Shown: one piece after another, positions 32,562-41,183 of the stretch
Layout of the letters: each line of letters opens with the position of its first letter
Numbering within the stretch: position 1 is the stretch's first letter
Source: Arthrobacter sp. EM1
GTDB taxonomy: Bacteria; Actinomycetota; Actinomycetes; Actinomycetales; Micrococcaceae
Assembly (NCBI RefSeq): GCF_029964055.1
Contig: NZ_CP124836.1
Location: 1,674,001-1,738,000, forward strand
Length of the DNA: 64,000 nucleotides
Direction of reading: 5' to 3'
Program-made: the position numbers and the translations under genes
The notes under the pieces: model-generated
What the model was told of the DNA's origin: nothing
What the model saw: only the letters and a program-made list of their open reading frames with translations
Databases searched by the model: none

Positions 32562-33905
32562 GTGAAAACCATCGACTCCAGCCCGGCGCACGGTTCGGTC
32601 CTGGACCCGCAGCGGGTCCAGCGCCGAACCGTCTGGGTCCTGAGCACGGCTCAGCTGCTCAGCGGCGTGGGCAGCGGCGCCAGCCTGTCCGTCGGGTCCC
32701 TCCTGGCCGTCCAGCTCTCGGGCTCGAACGCGTGGGCCGGAGCTGTCACCACCACCATGACCCTCGGCGCGGCGGCGGCCGCGCTGCCGCTGGCAGGCCT
32801 GGCCGGCCGGCGCGGCCGGCGCGGCTCGCTGGTTACGGGCCTGCTCGCTGCCATGGCCGGAGCCCTGCTGGTCATCGTTTCCACTGTGACGGGAAGCTTT
32901 CCCGTGCTGCTGCTGGCAGCGGCCCTGCTTGGACTGGGCACGGCAGCCAACCTGCAGGCCCGCTTCGCCGCCGTCGACCTCGCCGCTCCGGAACGCCGCG
33001 GCCGAGCCCTGGCGATCGTCGTGTGGGCTGTCACAATCGGCGCCGTGGCCGGACCCAACCTGATCCGTCCCGGCGCCCTGGTAGGCAGTGCGCTCGGCTT
33101 GCCGGAACTGGCGGGCCCCTTTGTATTTTCGACGGCGGGACTGGCCCTGGCCGCGCTGCTGCTGCTCATTGGCCTGCGGCCGGACCCGCTGCTGCTGGCT
33201 GCCAGGCTGCGGTCCGAAAGTCAGCCGACGCCCACCGCCGCCGCCCGGCGTCGGAACAGCCTCCGGCACGGCCTGGATGCCATCCGGGCCTCGCCGCGGG
33301 CACGCTTTGCGCTGCTGGCGATTATTTCCGCGCACGGCTGCATGGCCGCCGTGATGTCGATGACGCCGCTGCACCTGCAACTGCTGACCGAGGGACCGCT
33401 CACCGGCATGCCGGCCGGCCATGCGCACGCCGCCAGCACCGATGTCCTGGTCCTGATCGGCTTCACCATTTCGCTGCACATCGCCGGAATGTACGCACTC
33501 TCACCGGTCATGGGCTGGCTGACGGACAAAACGGGCCGGCTGCCGGTCATTTTGCTGGGGCACGGCCTGATCCTGCTCTCGGTCCTCGTGGCCGGCTTCG
33601 GCCAGGCCGAACCGGCGCTGGTCGCCGTGGGCCTGATCCTGCTCGGATTGGGCTGGTCCGCTGCCACGATCGCGGGTTCAACCCTGCTGGCCGAAAGCGT
33701 CCACGCCGGTGACCGCGTCCTCGTCCAGGGTGTCTCGGACACGATGATGGGGGTCGCCGGCGCTGTCGGGGCCGGCTTCTCCGGGCTGCTGATGAGTGGA
33801 GTTGGCTACCGGGGCCTCAACCTGGCGGCGGCCGCCGTCGCCGCGGTGGTGTTCACCGTCGGCTCCCTCGCCGCCATGCGTGCGCGCCGCCTGACGGCGC
33901 CCTAA
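32562..33905 (+). CDS. Major facilitator superfamily transporter
   Basis: 447 aa, twelve predicted membrane helices, GTG start. The first half has LSTAQLLSGVGSGASLSVGS and AGLAGRRGRRGSLVTGLL, the positively charged loop between helices 2 and 3 typical of MFS drug/metabolite exporters; the second half repeats it as MGWLTDKTGRLPVILLG. A basic loop joins the halves (~residues 210-235). Substrate unknown. It ends in a hairpin shared with the convergent peptidase gene. Confidence 0.9.
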   Translation: MKTIDSSPAHGSVLDPQRVQRRTVWVLSTAQLLSGVGSGASLSVGSLLAVQLSGSNAWAGAVTTTMTLGAAAAALPLAGLAGRRGRRGSLVTGLLAAMAGALLVIVSTVTGSFPVLLLAAALLGLGTAANLQARFAAVDLAAPERRGRALAIVVWAVTIGAVAGPNLIRPGALVGSALGLPELAGPFVFSTAGLALAALLLLIGLRPDPLLLAARLRSESQPTPTAAARRRNSLRHGLDAIRASPRARFALLAIISAHGCMAAVMSMTPLHLQLLTEGPLTGMPAGHAHAASTDVLVLIGFTISLHIAGMYALSPVMGWLTDKTGRLPVILLGHGLILLSVLVAGFGQAEPALVAVGLILLGLGWSAATIAGSTLLAESVHAGDRVLVQGVSDTMMGVAGAVGAGFSGLLMSGVGYRGLNLAAAAVAAVVFTVGSLAAMRARRLTAP

Positions 33906-33937
33906 CCCTGCGGTGCAGCGAACCGCCGGGTTAGGGC
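33899..33937. terminator. Bidirectional terminator-like hairpin containing both stop codons
   Basis: GCCCTAACCCTGCGG (33899-33913) pairs with CCGCCGGGTTAGGGC (33923-33937), 14 of 15 positions, 9-nt loop. The TAA of the MFS gene (33903-33905) and the TAA of the convergent peptidase gene (33933-33931) lie at mirror positions in the two arms. There is no long T tract. Confidence 0.7.
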
Positions 33938-35352
33938 CTGACGGAGCGGGTCAGGCCCAGGAGTCGGCCGAAGATACCCTCGCCGTCGTCCGCAATACCG
34001 TCGTGGTGGAAGTCCGCGGACTCCCAAACCTGCAGTCCGCGGACAGCAGCCGCGGTCTCCAGCGAAAGCCCACGGTCAACATAGATATCGTCCGTGTAGA
34101 CGGCGGCCGCCACTGGCACGCTGTTCAGAGCGAGCCGTTCGGCATCATAGAGCCGTGGCCAGTCGTCCTTTTCGGCGAGCAGCCGGGCAATGTTCCGCAG
34201 CGGCCGTAGTGCGGGATCCTGCTCGAAGTACCAGGGGTAGACCATTTCACCGGTCAGCAACGGCTCGGGGGCCTCCGGGGAGAACTCCGGGAAGTCCTGC
34301 AGGACACGCCAGGCGGCCCAGTCGGTGGACTCACCCTGGCCATAAATTGATTCGTGCATCAGCGCGTACAGCGGGTTGGCGGACCGGGACACCAGCCCGC
34401 GGACCTGCTCCAGGAAGGCATCCGAAAGCCGCTCGCCGGCGGGTGTGCCGACGAAAGCGTCCTCCAGCAGGTGATGCAGGGCGTCCACCCTGGTGTTTCC
34501 GCCCAAAAATGACCCGACCATCTGGAAACGTTCCACGGTCAGGCGTTCGCCGTCGGGCAGCAACTCCGCCGTCTCACGAAGGTGCCGGGCAATCCGGCTG
34601 ACCGCTGCCCGGTCCTCCGGATACCTGCCGAAATACTCGGCGTTGCGGGCCGCCACCCGCCCGAAGGTTTTTTGGTACACCCGGTCCGCGGGTCCGGAGA
34701 GCGGGCCCAGGCCGCCCGTAATCAGGGCCTCCCGCAGGCCCTCCGGAGCGAAGGAAAGATAGCTGAGGGCGCAGAAGCCACCGTAGCTCTGACCGTAGAT
34801 CGTCCACGGTCCCGACCCCAGGGCAAGCCGGATGGACTCGGCGTCGGCGACGATCGAGTCAGCGCGGAAATAGCTGAGGTAGTGCGCCTGATCGGCGTCG
34901 CTGCCGCGCAGTGGAAGTGTCTTACGGTCTATCGCGGAGGACAGCCCGGTGCCGCGCTGGTCAAGCATCAGGATCCGGAAGTCCCTGGCGGCGGCCTTGC
35001 TCCAGCCGCCCAGCGCGGGAAGCCGGTTTCCGCGCCCGCCCGGCCCGCCCTGCAGGTACAGCAGCCACGGGAGCTGGGCGGCGGCTTCCTCGCTGTGGTC
35101 CGCGGAGACGTACTCGCGGGCGAAGACGGTGATGGTCTCGCCGGCCGGGCCGCCAGCGCCGAAGTGGTCCAGCGGCACTTCGAAGTAGTGCTCCGCCGTG
35201 CGCATCCCGCGGTAGACGTGCCGCGACTTGATGGTGTGCGGGACAGTCGGCCGTGCGGCCGCCAGCAGGTCCGCGGCACCGGAACCGGTCATGGGCAGGT
35301 CGGCCGCAGGCCGTCCAGCAACAGGCCGGCCAGCAACCGACCGGTCAGCCAC
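33931..35352 (-). CDS. Alpha/beta hydrolase, proline iminopeptidase-like (peptidase S33)
   Basis: About 473 aa from GTG 35352, which overlaps the stop of the upstream GNAT gene; ATG 35292 (20 codons later) is also possible and would skip a repetitive Val-Ala-Gly-Arg-Pro stretch. The oxyanion motif is LQGGPGGRG and the nucleophile elbow is YGQSYGGFCAL, both typical of S33 prolyl or tripeptidyl aminopeptidases; an aspartate and a HHDG histidine near the C-terminus complete the triad. It probably trims short peptides in the cytoplasm, with no signal peptide seen. Confidence 0.85.
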   Translation of the reverse strand: MADRSVAGRPVAGRPAADLPMTGSGAADLLAAARPTVPHTIKSRHVYRGMRTAEHYFEVPLDHFGAGGPAGETITVFAREYVSADHSEEAAAQLPWLLYLQGGPGGRGNRLPALGGWSKAAARDFRILMLDQRGTGLSSAIDRKTLPLRGSDADQAHYLSYFRADSIVADAESIRLALGSGPWTIYGQSYGGFCALSYLSFAPEGLREALITGGLGPLSGPADRVYQKTFGRVAARNAEYFGRYPEDRAAVSRIARHLRETAELLPDGERLTVERFQMVGSFLGGNTRVDALHHLLEDAFVGTPAGERLSDAFLEQVRGLVSRSANPLYALMHESIYGQGESTDWAAWRVLQDFPEFSPEAPEPLLTGEMVYPWYFEQDPALRPLRNIARLLAEKDDWPRLYDAERLALNSVPVAAAVYTDDIYVDRGLSLETAAAVRGLQVWESADFHHDGIADDGEGIFGRLLGLTRSVRP

Positions 35353-35845
35353 GGGCCCGGGCCTTGCTGGCGCCGGCAAAGGCCTCCAGCGCTTCACCGG
35401 TGAGCCGGAACGTGGACCATTCCTCCATCGGGTGTGCGCCGAGTTTTTTGTAGAAATTGATCGAGGGCTCGTTCCAGTCGAGGACGCTCCATTCGACGCG
35501 GGCGTAGCCGCGTGCGACGGCGGTCTCAGCCAGGTGCCGCAGGAGCGCCTTGCCGTGGCCTTCGCCGCGTGCCTCCGGGCGCACATACAGGTCCTCGAGA
35601 TAGATGCCGTGGACACCCTCCCACGTGGAGTAATTCAGGAACCAGAGGGCGAACCCCCGCACCTCACCGGTCTCGTTCTCAGCCATGGCGGCGAACACCC
35701 GCGGGTTCTCGCCAAACAAGGCCTCGCCCAGCATCTCCGGGGTGTTCCGGACGGCGTCCGGCTCCTTCTCGTAGAGAGCCAGGTCATGGATCATCTGCAG
35801 GATTGCGGGGACATCGTTTGCCGTCGCGGGCCGGATTAGACTCAT
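35345..35845 (-). CDS. GNAT N-acetyltransferase, diamine-acetyltransferase type
   Basis: 166 aa. It starts with the RPATANDVPAILQMIHDLALYEKEPD segment typical of spermidine/spermine acetyltransferase-like proteins and has LEDLYVRPEARGEGHGKALL as acetyl-CoA site and NFYKKLGA near the end. Substrate could be a polyamine or thialysine-like amine; not provable here. TAAACT ends 6 nt before the ATG, suggesting a leaderless mRNA. It overlaps the downstream peptidase gene. Confidence 0.88.
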   Translation of the reverse strand: MSLIRPATANDVPAILQMIHDLALYEKEPDAVRNTPEMLGEALFGENPRVFAAMAENETGEVRGFALWFLNYSTWEGVHGIYLEDLYVRPEARGEGHGKALLRHLAETAVARGYARVEWSVLDWNEPSINFYKKLGAHPMEEWSTFRLTGEALEAFAGASKARARG

Positions 35846-35867
35846 TATTCGAGTTTACTAGGGCCGC

Positions 35868-38414
35868 TTAGAGCCGGTTGACGTCCGTCACGCGCACGAC
35901 GGCGGTGCCGGTCTCATCCGAGGCGGCAAGGTCAACCTCGGCTGAGATGCCCCAGTCATGATTGCCGGCTGGATCGTCGAAGATTTGCCGGACCTTCCAC
36001 AGCGCGGGCTCTTCGGTGATCATTAGCAGGCCGGGACCGCGGGCATCCGGGCCGGTGCCGATATCGTTATGTTCGTCGAAGTAGTCGTCCAGCGCGTCCT
36101 CCCAGCGTTCGAAGTCCCAACCGGAGCCGGAATCGAGCCCGGCCAGGGCGGTAGCGTCCTCATCTGCGAAGAGCTCCACCCGGCGGAACATCTCGTTGCG
36201 GACCATTACCCGGAAGGCCCGCACGTTGGAGGTCAGCGACGGCGGCGGTGGCGGCGGAGCATCGTGAGGTGTTGGCGCCTTGCCGGAGGTGAGCTCCTCC
36301 CACTCGTCGAGCAGGCTGGAATCAACCTGCCGGACCAGCTCGCCGAGCCACGCGATGAAGTCCTCGAGGTCCTCGCGGAGGGCGTCCTGGGGGACCGTCT
36401 GGCGCAACGCCTTGAATCCGTCGGCCAGGTAGCGCAGCACAATCCCCTCCGAGCGGGCCAGCCCGTAGAACTGGACAAACTCGCCAAAGTTCATGGCCCG
36501 CTGGTACATGTCCCGGACGATCGATTTGGGCGCCAGTTCAAAGTCGCCGATCCACGGGGCGGCCCGGCGGTAAACGTCGAACGCCTCCCCGAGCAGCTCC
36601 CCGAGCGGCTGCGGGTAACTGACCTCGTCGAGCATCGCCATGCGCTGGTCGTAGTCGATTCCGTCGGCCTTCATCGCCGCGACGGCCTCGCCGCGCGCTT
36701 TCTTCAGTTGCGCTGAGAGGATTTGACGGGGTTTCTCCAGCGTCGACTCAATGACTGACACCACGTCCAGGGCGTACGACGGCGACTCCGGATCCAGCAG
36801 CTCCAGTGCCGCGAGGGCGAACGGGGACAGCGGCTGGTTCAGCGCGAAGTTGGCCTGCAGGTGGACGGTCAGCCGGACGGTGCGGCCATCGGGTCCCTGC
36901 TCCTGAACCGGGATCCGTTCCACCACTCCTGCAGCCAGGAGCTCCCGGTAGATCCCAAGCGCCCTTTTCATCAGCTGCAGCTGGGAGGACCGGGTCTCGT
37001 GGTTCTCGGTGAGCAGCCGGCGGGCGGCCTGGAACGGGTCGCCCGGCCGCTCCATCAGGTTCATCAACATCGAATGGGTCACGGAGAAACTGGATGTCAG
37101 CGGATCCGGGACGGATTCCACCAGGCGCTTGTAAGTCGGTTCGCCCCAGGAGACAAAGCCTTCCGGCGGCTTCTTCTTAACCACCTGCCGGAGCTTCTTT
37201 TGATCGTCCCCGAACTTGGCCGTGGCTTTGGCCATGGCCTTGACGTTCTCCGTGACATGCTCGGGCGCTTGGACCACCACGGTCCCCGCCGTGTCGTAAC
37301 CGGCCCGCCCGGCGCGGCCGGCGATCTGGTGGAATTCCCGGGAATTCAGCAGCCGGGTTCGGACGCCGTCGTACTTGCTCAGCGCGGTCAGCAGCACGGT
37401 GCGGATGGGGACGTTGATGCCAACGCCGAGCGTGTCGGTGCCGCAGATGACCTTAAGCAGCCCGGCCTGCGCGAGCTGCTCCACCAGCCGGCGGTACTTG
37501 GGCAGCATACCGGCGTGATGGACGCCGATCCCGTGCCGGACCAGCCGGTTGAGGGTCTTGCCGAAGCCGGCGGCAAAGCGGAAGCCGGCGATCAGCTCGG
37601 CGATTTTGTCCTTTTCCTCGCGGCTGCAGACGTTGACGCTCATCAGGTTCTGGGCCCGGTCGATCGCCTCCACCTGGCTGAAGTGCACCACATATACGGG
37701 CACCTGCTTAGTGGCAAGGAGTTCTTCGAGCGTCTCGTGTACAGGTGTCTGCTCGTAGTAATAGTGCAGCGGGATGGGCCGCTCCACCGAGCTGACGGTC
37801 GTCGTCGGGCGTCCGGTCAGCGCGGTGATTCCGGCTTCGAAGCGGCTAACGTCGCCAAGCGTGGCGGACATCAACAGGAACTGCGCCTGGGGGAGTTCCA
37901 GCAGCGGGACCTGCCAGGCCCAGCCGCGCTGCGGGTCGGAGTAAAAGTGGAACTCGTCCATGATCACGGCGCCGAGCTCGGCGTCGGCCCCTTCGCGGAG
38001 GGCGATGTTGGCCAGGATCTCCGCCGTGCAGCAAATAATGGGGGCGTCCTGGTTAACGCCGGAGTCGCCGGTGATCATACCGACATTCTCGGCGCCGAAA
38101 ATATCGCACAGTGCGAAGAACTTCTCCGAGACCAAGGCCTTGATCGGGGCCGTGTAGTAGCTGCGCTGGCCGCGGGCCATGGCCTGGAAGTGAACCGCGA
38201 TCGCGACGAGGGACTTTCCGGATCCGGTGGGGGTTGCCAGGATCACGTTGGCGCCGGAGGCAAGCTCCATCACGGCTTCGTCCTGAGCGGTGTACAGGGC
38301 CAGCCCGCGGGTTTCGGTCCACTCGACAAAGCGGGTGTAAAGCTCGTCCGGGTCAAGGCCGGTCCGGCCTGGGACCCGGGCGGCCGGGGCGGGGAGCTGA
38401 TCAACAAGTTTCAT
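35868..38414 (-). CDS. Ski2-like DEAD/DEAH-box helicase with DUF3516 domain
   Basis: 848 aa from the ATG at 38414 (GGGAGGCA upstream); the frame's earlier ATG is unsupported. Motif I is ATPTGSGKSLVA (~residue 59), motif II is DEFHFYSD, motif III SATLGD, and motif VI QIAGRAGRAGYD. The C-terminal ~400 residues match DUF3516, which in actinobacteria accompanies Ski2-type helicases. A proline run (six prolines) sits near residue 725. It likely unwinds RNA or DNA; precise target is unknown. Confidence 0.92.
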   Translation of the reverse strand: MKLVDQLPAPAARVPGRTGLDPDELYTRFVEWTETRGLALYTAQDEAVMELASGANVILATPTGSGKSLVAIAVHFQAMARGQRSYYTAPIKALVSEKFFALCDIFGAENVGMITGDSGVNQDAPIICCTAEILANIALREGADAELGAVIMDEFHFYSDPQRGWAWQVPLLELPQAQFLLMSATLGDVSRFEAGITALTGRPTTTVSSVERPIPLHYYYEQTPVHETLEELLATKQVPVYVVHFSQVEAIDRAQNLMSVNVCSREEKDKIAELIAGFRFAAGFGKTLNRLVRHGIGVHHAGMLPKYRRLVEQLAQAGLLKVICGTDTLGVGINVPIRTVLLTALSKYDGVRTRLLNSREFHQIAGRAGRAGYDTAGTVVVQAPEHVTENVKAMAKATAKFGDDQKKLRQVVKKKPPEGFVSWGEPTYKRLVESVPDPLTSSFSVTHSMLMNLMERPGDPFQAARRLLTENHETRSSQLQLMKRALGIYRELLAAGVVERIPVQEQGPDGRTVRLTVHLQANFALNQPLSPFALAALELLDPESPSYALDVVSVIESTLEKPRQILSAQLKKARGEAVAAMKADGIDYDQRMAMLDEVSYPQPLGELLGEAFDVYRRAAPWIGDFELAPKSIVRDMYQRAMNFGEFVQFYGLARSEGIVLRYLADGFKALRQTVPQDALREDLEDFIAWLGELVRQVDSSLLDEWEELTSGKAPTPHDAPPPPPPSLTSNVRAFRVMVRNEMFRRVELFADEDATALAGLDSGSGWDFERWEDALDDYFDEHNDIGTGPDARGPGLLMITEEPALWKVRQIFDDPAGNHDWGISAEVDLAASDETGTAVVRVTDVNRL

Positions 38415-38530
38415 TGCCTCCCAGCTTAGTGTCCGGCGCCGCGGAGCCGGGCCGGACACCTCTTGGGCTGCTGCCCGGGCCGGGGTTAGGCTTCGCACGG
38501 CGCATCGTTGCCGGTGTCTGGAGGAACGCA

Positions 38531-39310
38531 GTGAAATGGGATCCCGCCAAGTACGCGAAGTTCGGGGAGTACCGTGACCGGCCGTACTTTGACCTGACTG
38601 CCCGGATCCATGCGGATGCTCCCCGGAACGTCGTTGACCTCGGCTGCGGCTCCGGGGCCCTGACCGCCGCCCTCGCCCGGCGCTGGCCTATGGCGCAGGT
38701 GACCGGCCTGGACTCCTCTGCGGAGATGCTGGCCCGGTCCGATTCCGCTGCGGAGCCGCTGCCGAATCTCTCTTTCAGCCACGCGGACATTGCCAGCTGG
38801 ATGCCTTCCGATGACACCGACGTGGTGGTGACCAACGCCGCGCTGCAATGGGTTCCGGACCACCGGGACCTGCTGGCCCGCTGGCTCGCCGCGCTCAAGC
38901 CCGGCGCCTGGTTCGCGCTGCAGGTGCCCGGGAATTTCCGCTCGCCTTCGCACACGCTGATGCGCGGCCTGGCGGAATCGGTGACATGGTCGGGCCGGCT
39001 CGCCGGTGTGCTGCGCCACGCGGACGCAGTGGGCCGCCCGGAAGAATACCTGAACATCATGCTCGACGCCGGCTGTGCGGCGGACGTGTGGGAGACCACT
39101 TACCTGCAGCTCCTTCCCGGCCCGGACCCGGTGCTCGAATGGGTGCGCGGGACCGGGCTGCGGCCCGTCCTGGCCGCACTGTCCGCCGCCGATGCCCGTG
39201 CTTTCGAAGCCGACTACTCCGCACTGCTGGCCCGGGCCTATCCTGCCGGCCCGCACGGCACAGTGTTCGGGTTTCGCCGGATTTTCGCTGTGGCCCGCAC
39301 CCCGGGATGA
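38531..39310 (+). CDS. tam: Trans-aconitate 2-methyltransferase-like SAM methyltransferase
   Basis: 259 aa from GTG 38531, with GGAGG 6 nt upstream. The N-terminus KWDPAKYAKFGEYRDRPYFDL and the motif NAALQWVPDH are diagnostic of Tam; the SAM-binding motif I is VVDLGCGSGALT. Tam methylates trans-aconitate, a by-product that inhibits aconitase. A generic class I methyltransferase cannot be excluded. Divergent from the helicase gene. Confidence 0.85.
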   Translation: MKWDPAKYAKFGEYRDRPYFDLTARIHADAPRNVVDLGCGSGALTAALARRWPMAQVTGLDSSAEMLARSDSAAEPLPNLSFSHADIASWMPSDDTDVVVTNAALQWVPDHRDLLARWLAALKPGAWFALQVPGNFRSPSHTLMRGLAESVTWSGRLAGVLRHADAVGRPEEYLNIMLDAGCAADVWETTYLQLLPGPDPVLEWVRGTGLRPVLAALSAADARAFEADYSALLARAYPAGPHGTVFGFRRIFAVARTPG

Positions 39311-39455
39311 CCGGCCCTGGCGGGCGGCCCATCGGGCAGCCGGGCACCGGGTTACACTCGAGCACAGTGTGAGCGTGGTTACAATGGCGGGGCGGCCAGG
39401 GGGCAGCTGCCTTGAAATATCCCGATCGGCGCCCCGAGCTAGCGATGGAGGTTCG

Positions 39456-41183
39456 GTGCTTATTGGCCTGACACGACGCATTCTGGGAGCCCATAAAGGT
39501 TCCGTCTTGGCAATTGTGGCCCTGCAGCTCGTGCAGACGACTGCCAGCCTCCTCCTTCCTACCCTGAACGCCGCCATTATCGACAACGGAATCGTCCGCG
39601 GAAATGTCCCGGAGATCCTGCGGTTAGGGTCCTGGATGGCGGCGATTGCCGGCGTCCAGGTGGTAGCTGCAATCGGCGCCGGCTACCTGGGCGCTGTCAC
39701 GGCTATGGAACTTGGCCGGAAACTGCGGGAAGAGCTGTTTGTAAAAGTACAATCCCTGTCCTCGCAGGAAATCGGCGAGTTCGGGGCCGCCAGCCTTGTG
39801 ACCCGGGCCACAAACGACGTCGCACAGGTGCAAAACCTCATGGTTCTTGTGTTCACGATGCTGATCGCGGCACCGGCCATTTTCATCGGCGGCATGGTGC
39901 TCGCCGTCCACCAGGACATTGCGCTCTCCGGCATCGTCGTCGCGGTGATTCCGGTGCTTGCGGTCATTATGGTCCTGATCGTGCGCCGCCTCGTTCCGCT
40001 CTACCGGCAGGGCCAGGAGCTCATCGACCGGATCGGCCGGGTGCTGCGCGAGCAGATCATCGGCGCCAGCGTTATCCGCGGATTCGTCAGGCAGGCGCAT
40101 GAGATCCGGCGCTTCGAAGGGGCAAACAAGGAGTTGACCCGGAACAACCTGAGCTCCGCGTTGCTGGTCGCCGGGATGATGCCGCTGATAATGCTCGTGG
40201 TGAATCTCTCCTCAGTTGGTGTGGTTTGGTTCGGCGGGCACCGCATCCAGTCCGGAGAAATGCGGCTGGGAGCCGTGACGGCCTTCATCGCCTACATCCT
40301 GCAGATCCTGATCGCGATCATGATGGCGATGTACGTTGTGATGACTGCTCCCCGCGCGGCTGCCTGCGCCGAACGAATCCAGGCTGTCCTCGACACGGTG
40401 CCAGCGATCACGGACGGCCCGGCGGGAGCCGCGCCGGTGGGCAACACCGTGGAGTTCCGAAACGTCTCCTTCGCATACCCGGGGGCTGAGGTCCCCGTCC
40501 TTGACGGTGTCAGCTTCACAGCCCTTCCCGGAACCGTCACGGCGGTCATCGGCGCCACCGGCAGCGGTAAGAGCACCCTGCTGAACCTGCTGCCAAGGTT
40601 CCTGGATGCCACCGCCGGGACGATCAGCATCGGCGGATCCGAAGTCCGCGGGCTGTCCCTGGCGACGCTGCGCAGCCTGATAGCCTTCGTTCCCCAGCAC
40701 TCCTACCTGTTCTCCGGGACGCTTGCCGAGAACCTGAGAATGGCCGCGCCGGCAGCCACGGACGAGGAACTCTGGCAGGTACTGGGGAATGCGCAGGCCG
40801 GTGCTTTTGTCCGGCGGCTGCCGCAGGGGCTGCAGGCACCGGTGACGGAGGGCGGAACGAATTTTTCCGGCGGCCAGCGGCAGCGGCTTTGCATCGCCCG
40901 GGCTCTGCTCCGGCGTTCGGCGGTGTACGTGTTTGATGACAGTTTCTCGGCGTTGGACTACGGTACGGACACCCGGCTCCGACAGGCGATGGCGCCGCTG
41001 CTGCATTCGGCCACTGTCCTGATCGTGGCCGAACGTGTTGCCACGATCGAGGACGCAGGGCTGATCCTTGTCCTCGAGGACGGCCGGCTCGTGGCACAGG
41101 GAACACATCAGCAGCTGATGGAGTCCTCGCCGAGCTACCAGGAGATCGCAGCCTCCCAGCTGTTGCTTGAGGAGACCCCGTGA
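39456..41183 (+). CDS. ABC exporter half, degenerate ATPase site
   Basis: 575 aa from GTG 39456 (GGAGG upstream); the open frame upstream lies in the methyltransferase gene. Six membrane helices (to ~residue 310) are followed by an ATPase domain: Walker A GATGSGKST (~366), signature FSGGQRQR, Walker B VYVFDDSFSALD. The catalytic glutamate is Asp here and the switch histidine is replaced (VAERVATI), as in the non-hydrolysing site of heterodimeric exporters such as TM287/288. It overlaps its partner gene (GTGA). Confidence 0.93.
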   Translation: MLIGLTRRILGAHKGSVLAIVALQLVQTTASLLLPTLNAAIIDNGIVRGNVPEILRLGSWMAAIAGVQVVAAIGAGYLGAVTAMELGRKLREELFVKVQSLSSQEIGEFGAASLVTRATNDVAQVQNLMVLVFTMLIAAPAIFIGGMVLAVHQDIALSGIVVAVIPVLAVIMVLIVRRLVPLYRQGQELIDRIGRVLREQIIGASVIRGFVRQAHEIRRFEGANKELTRNNLSSALLVAGMMPLIMLVVNLSSVGVVWFGGHRIQSGEMRLGAVTAFIAYILQILIAIMMAMYVVMTAPRAAACAERIQAVLDTVPAITDGPAGAAPVGNTVEFRNVSFAYPGAEVPVLDGVSFTALPGTVTAVIGATGSGKSTLLNLLPRFLDATAGTISIGGSEVRGLSLATLRSLIAFVPQHSYLFSGTLAENLRMAAPAATDEELWQVLGNAQAGAFVRRLPQGLQAPVTEGGTNFSGGQRQRLCIARALLRRSAVYVFDDSFSALDYGTDTRLRQAMAPLLHSATVLIVAERVATIEDAGLILVLEDGRLVAQGTHQQLMESSPSYQEIAASQLLLEETP

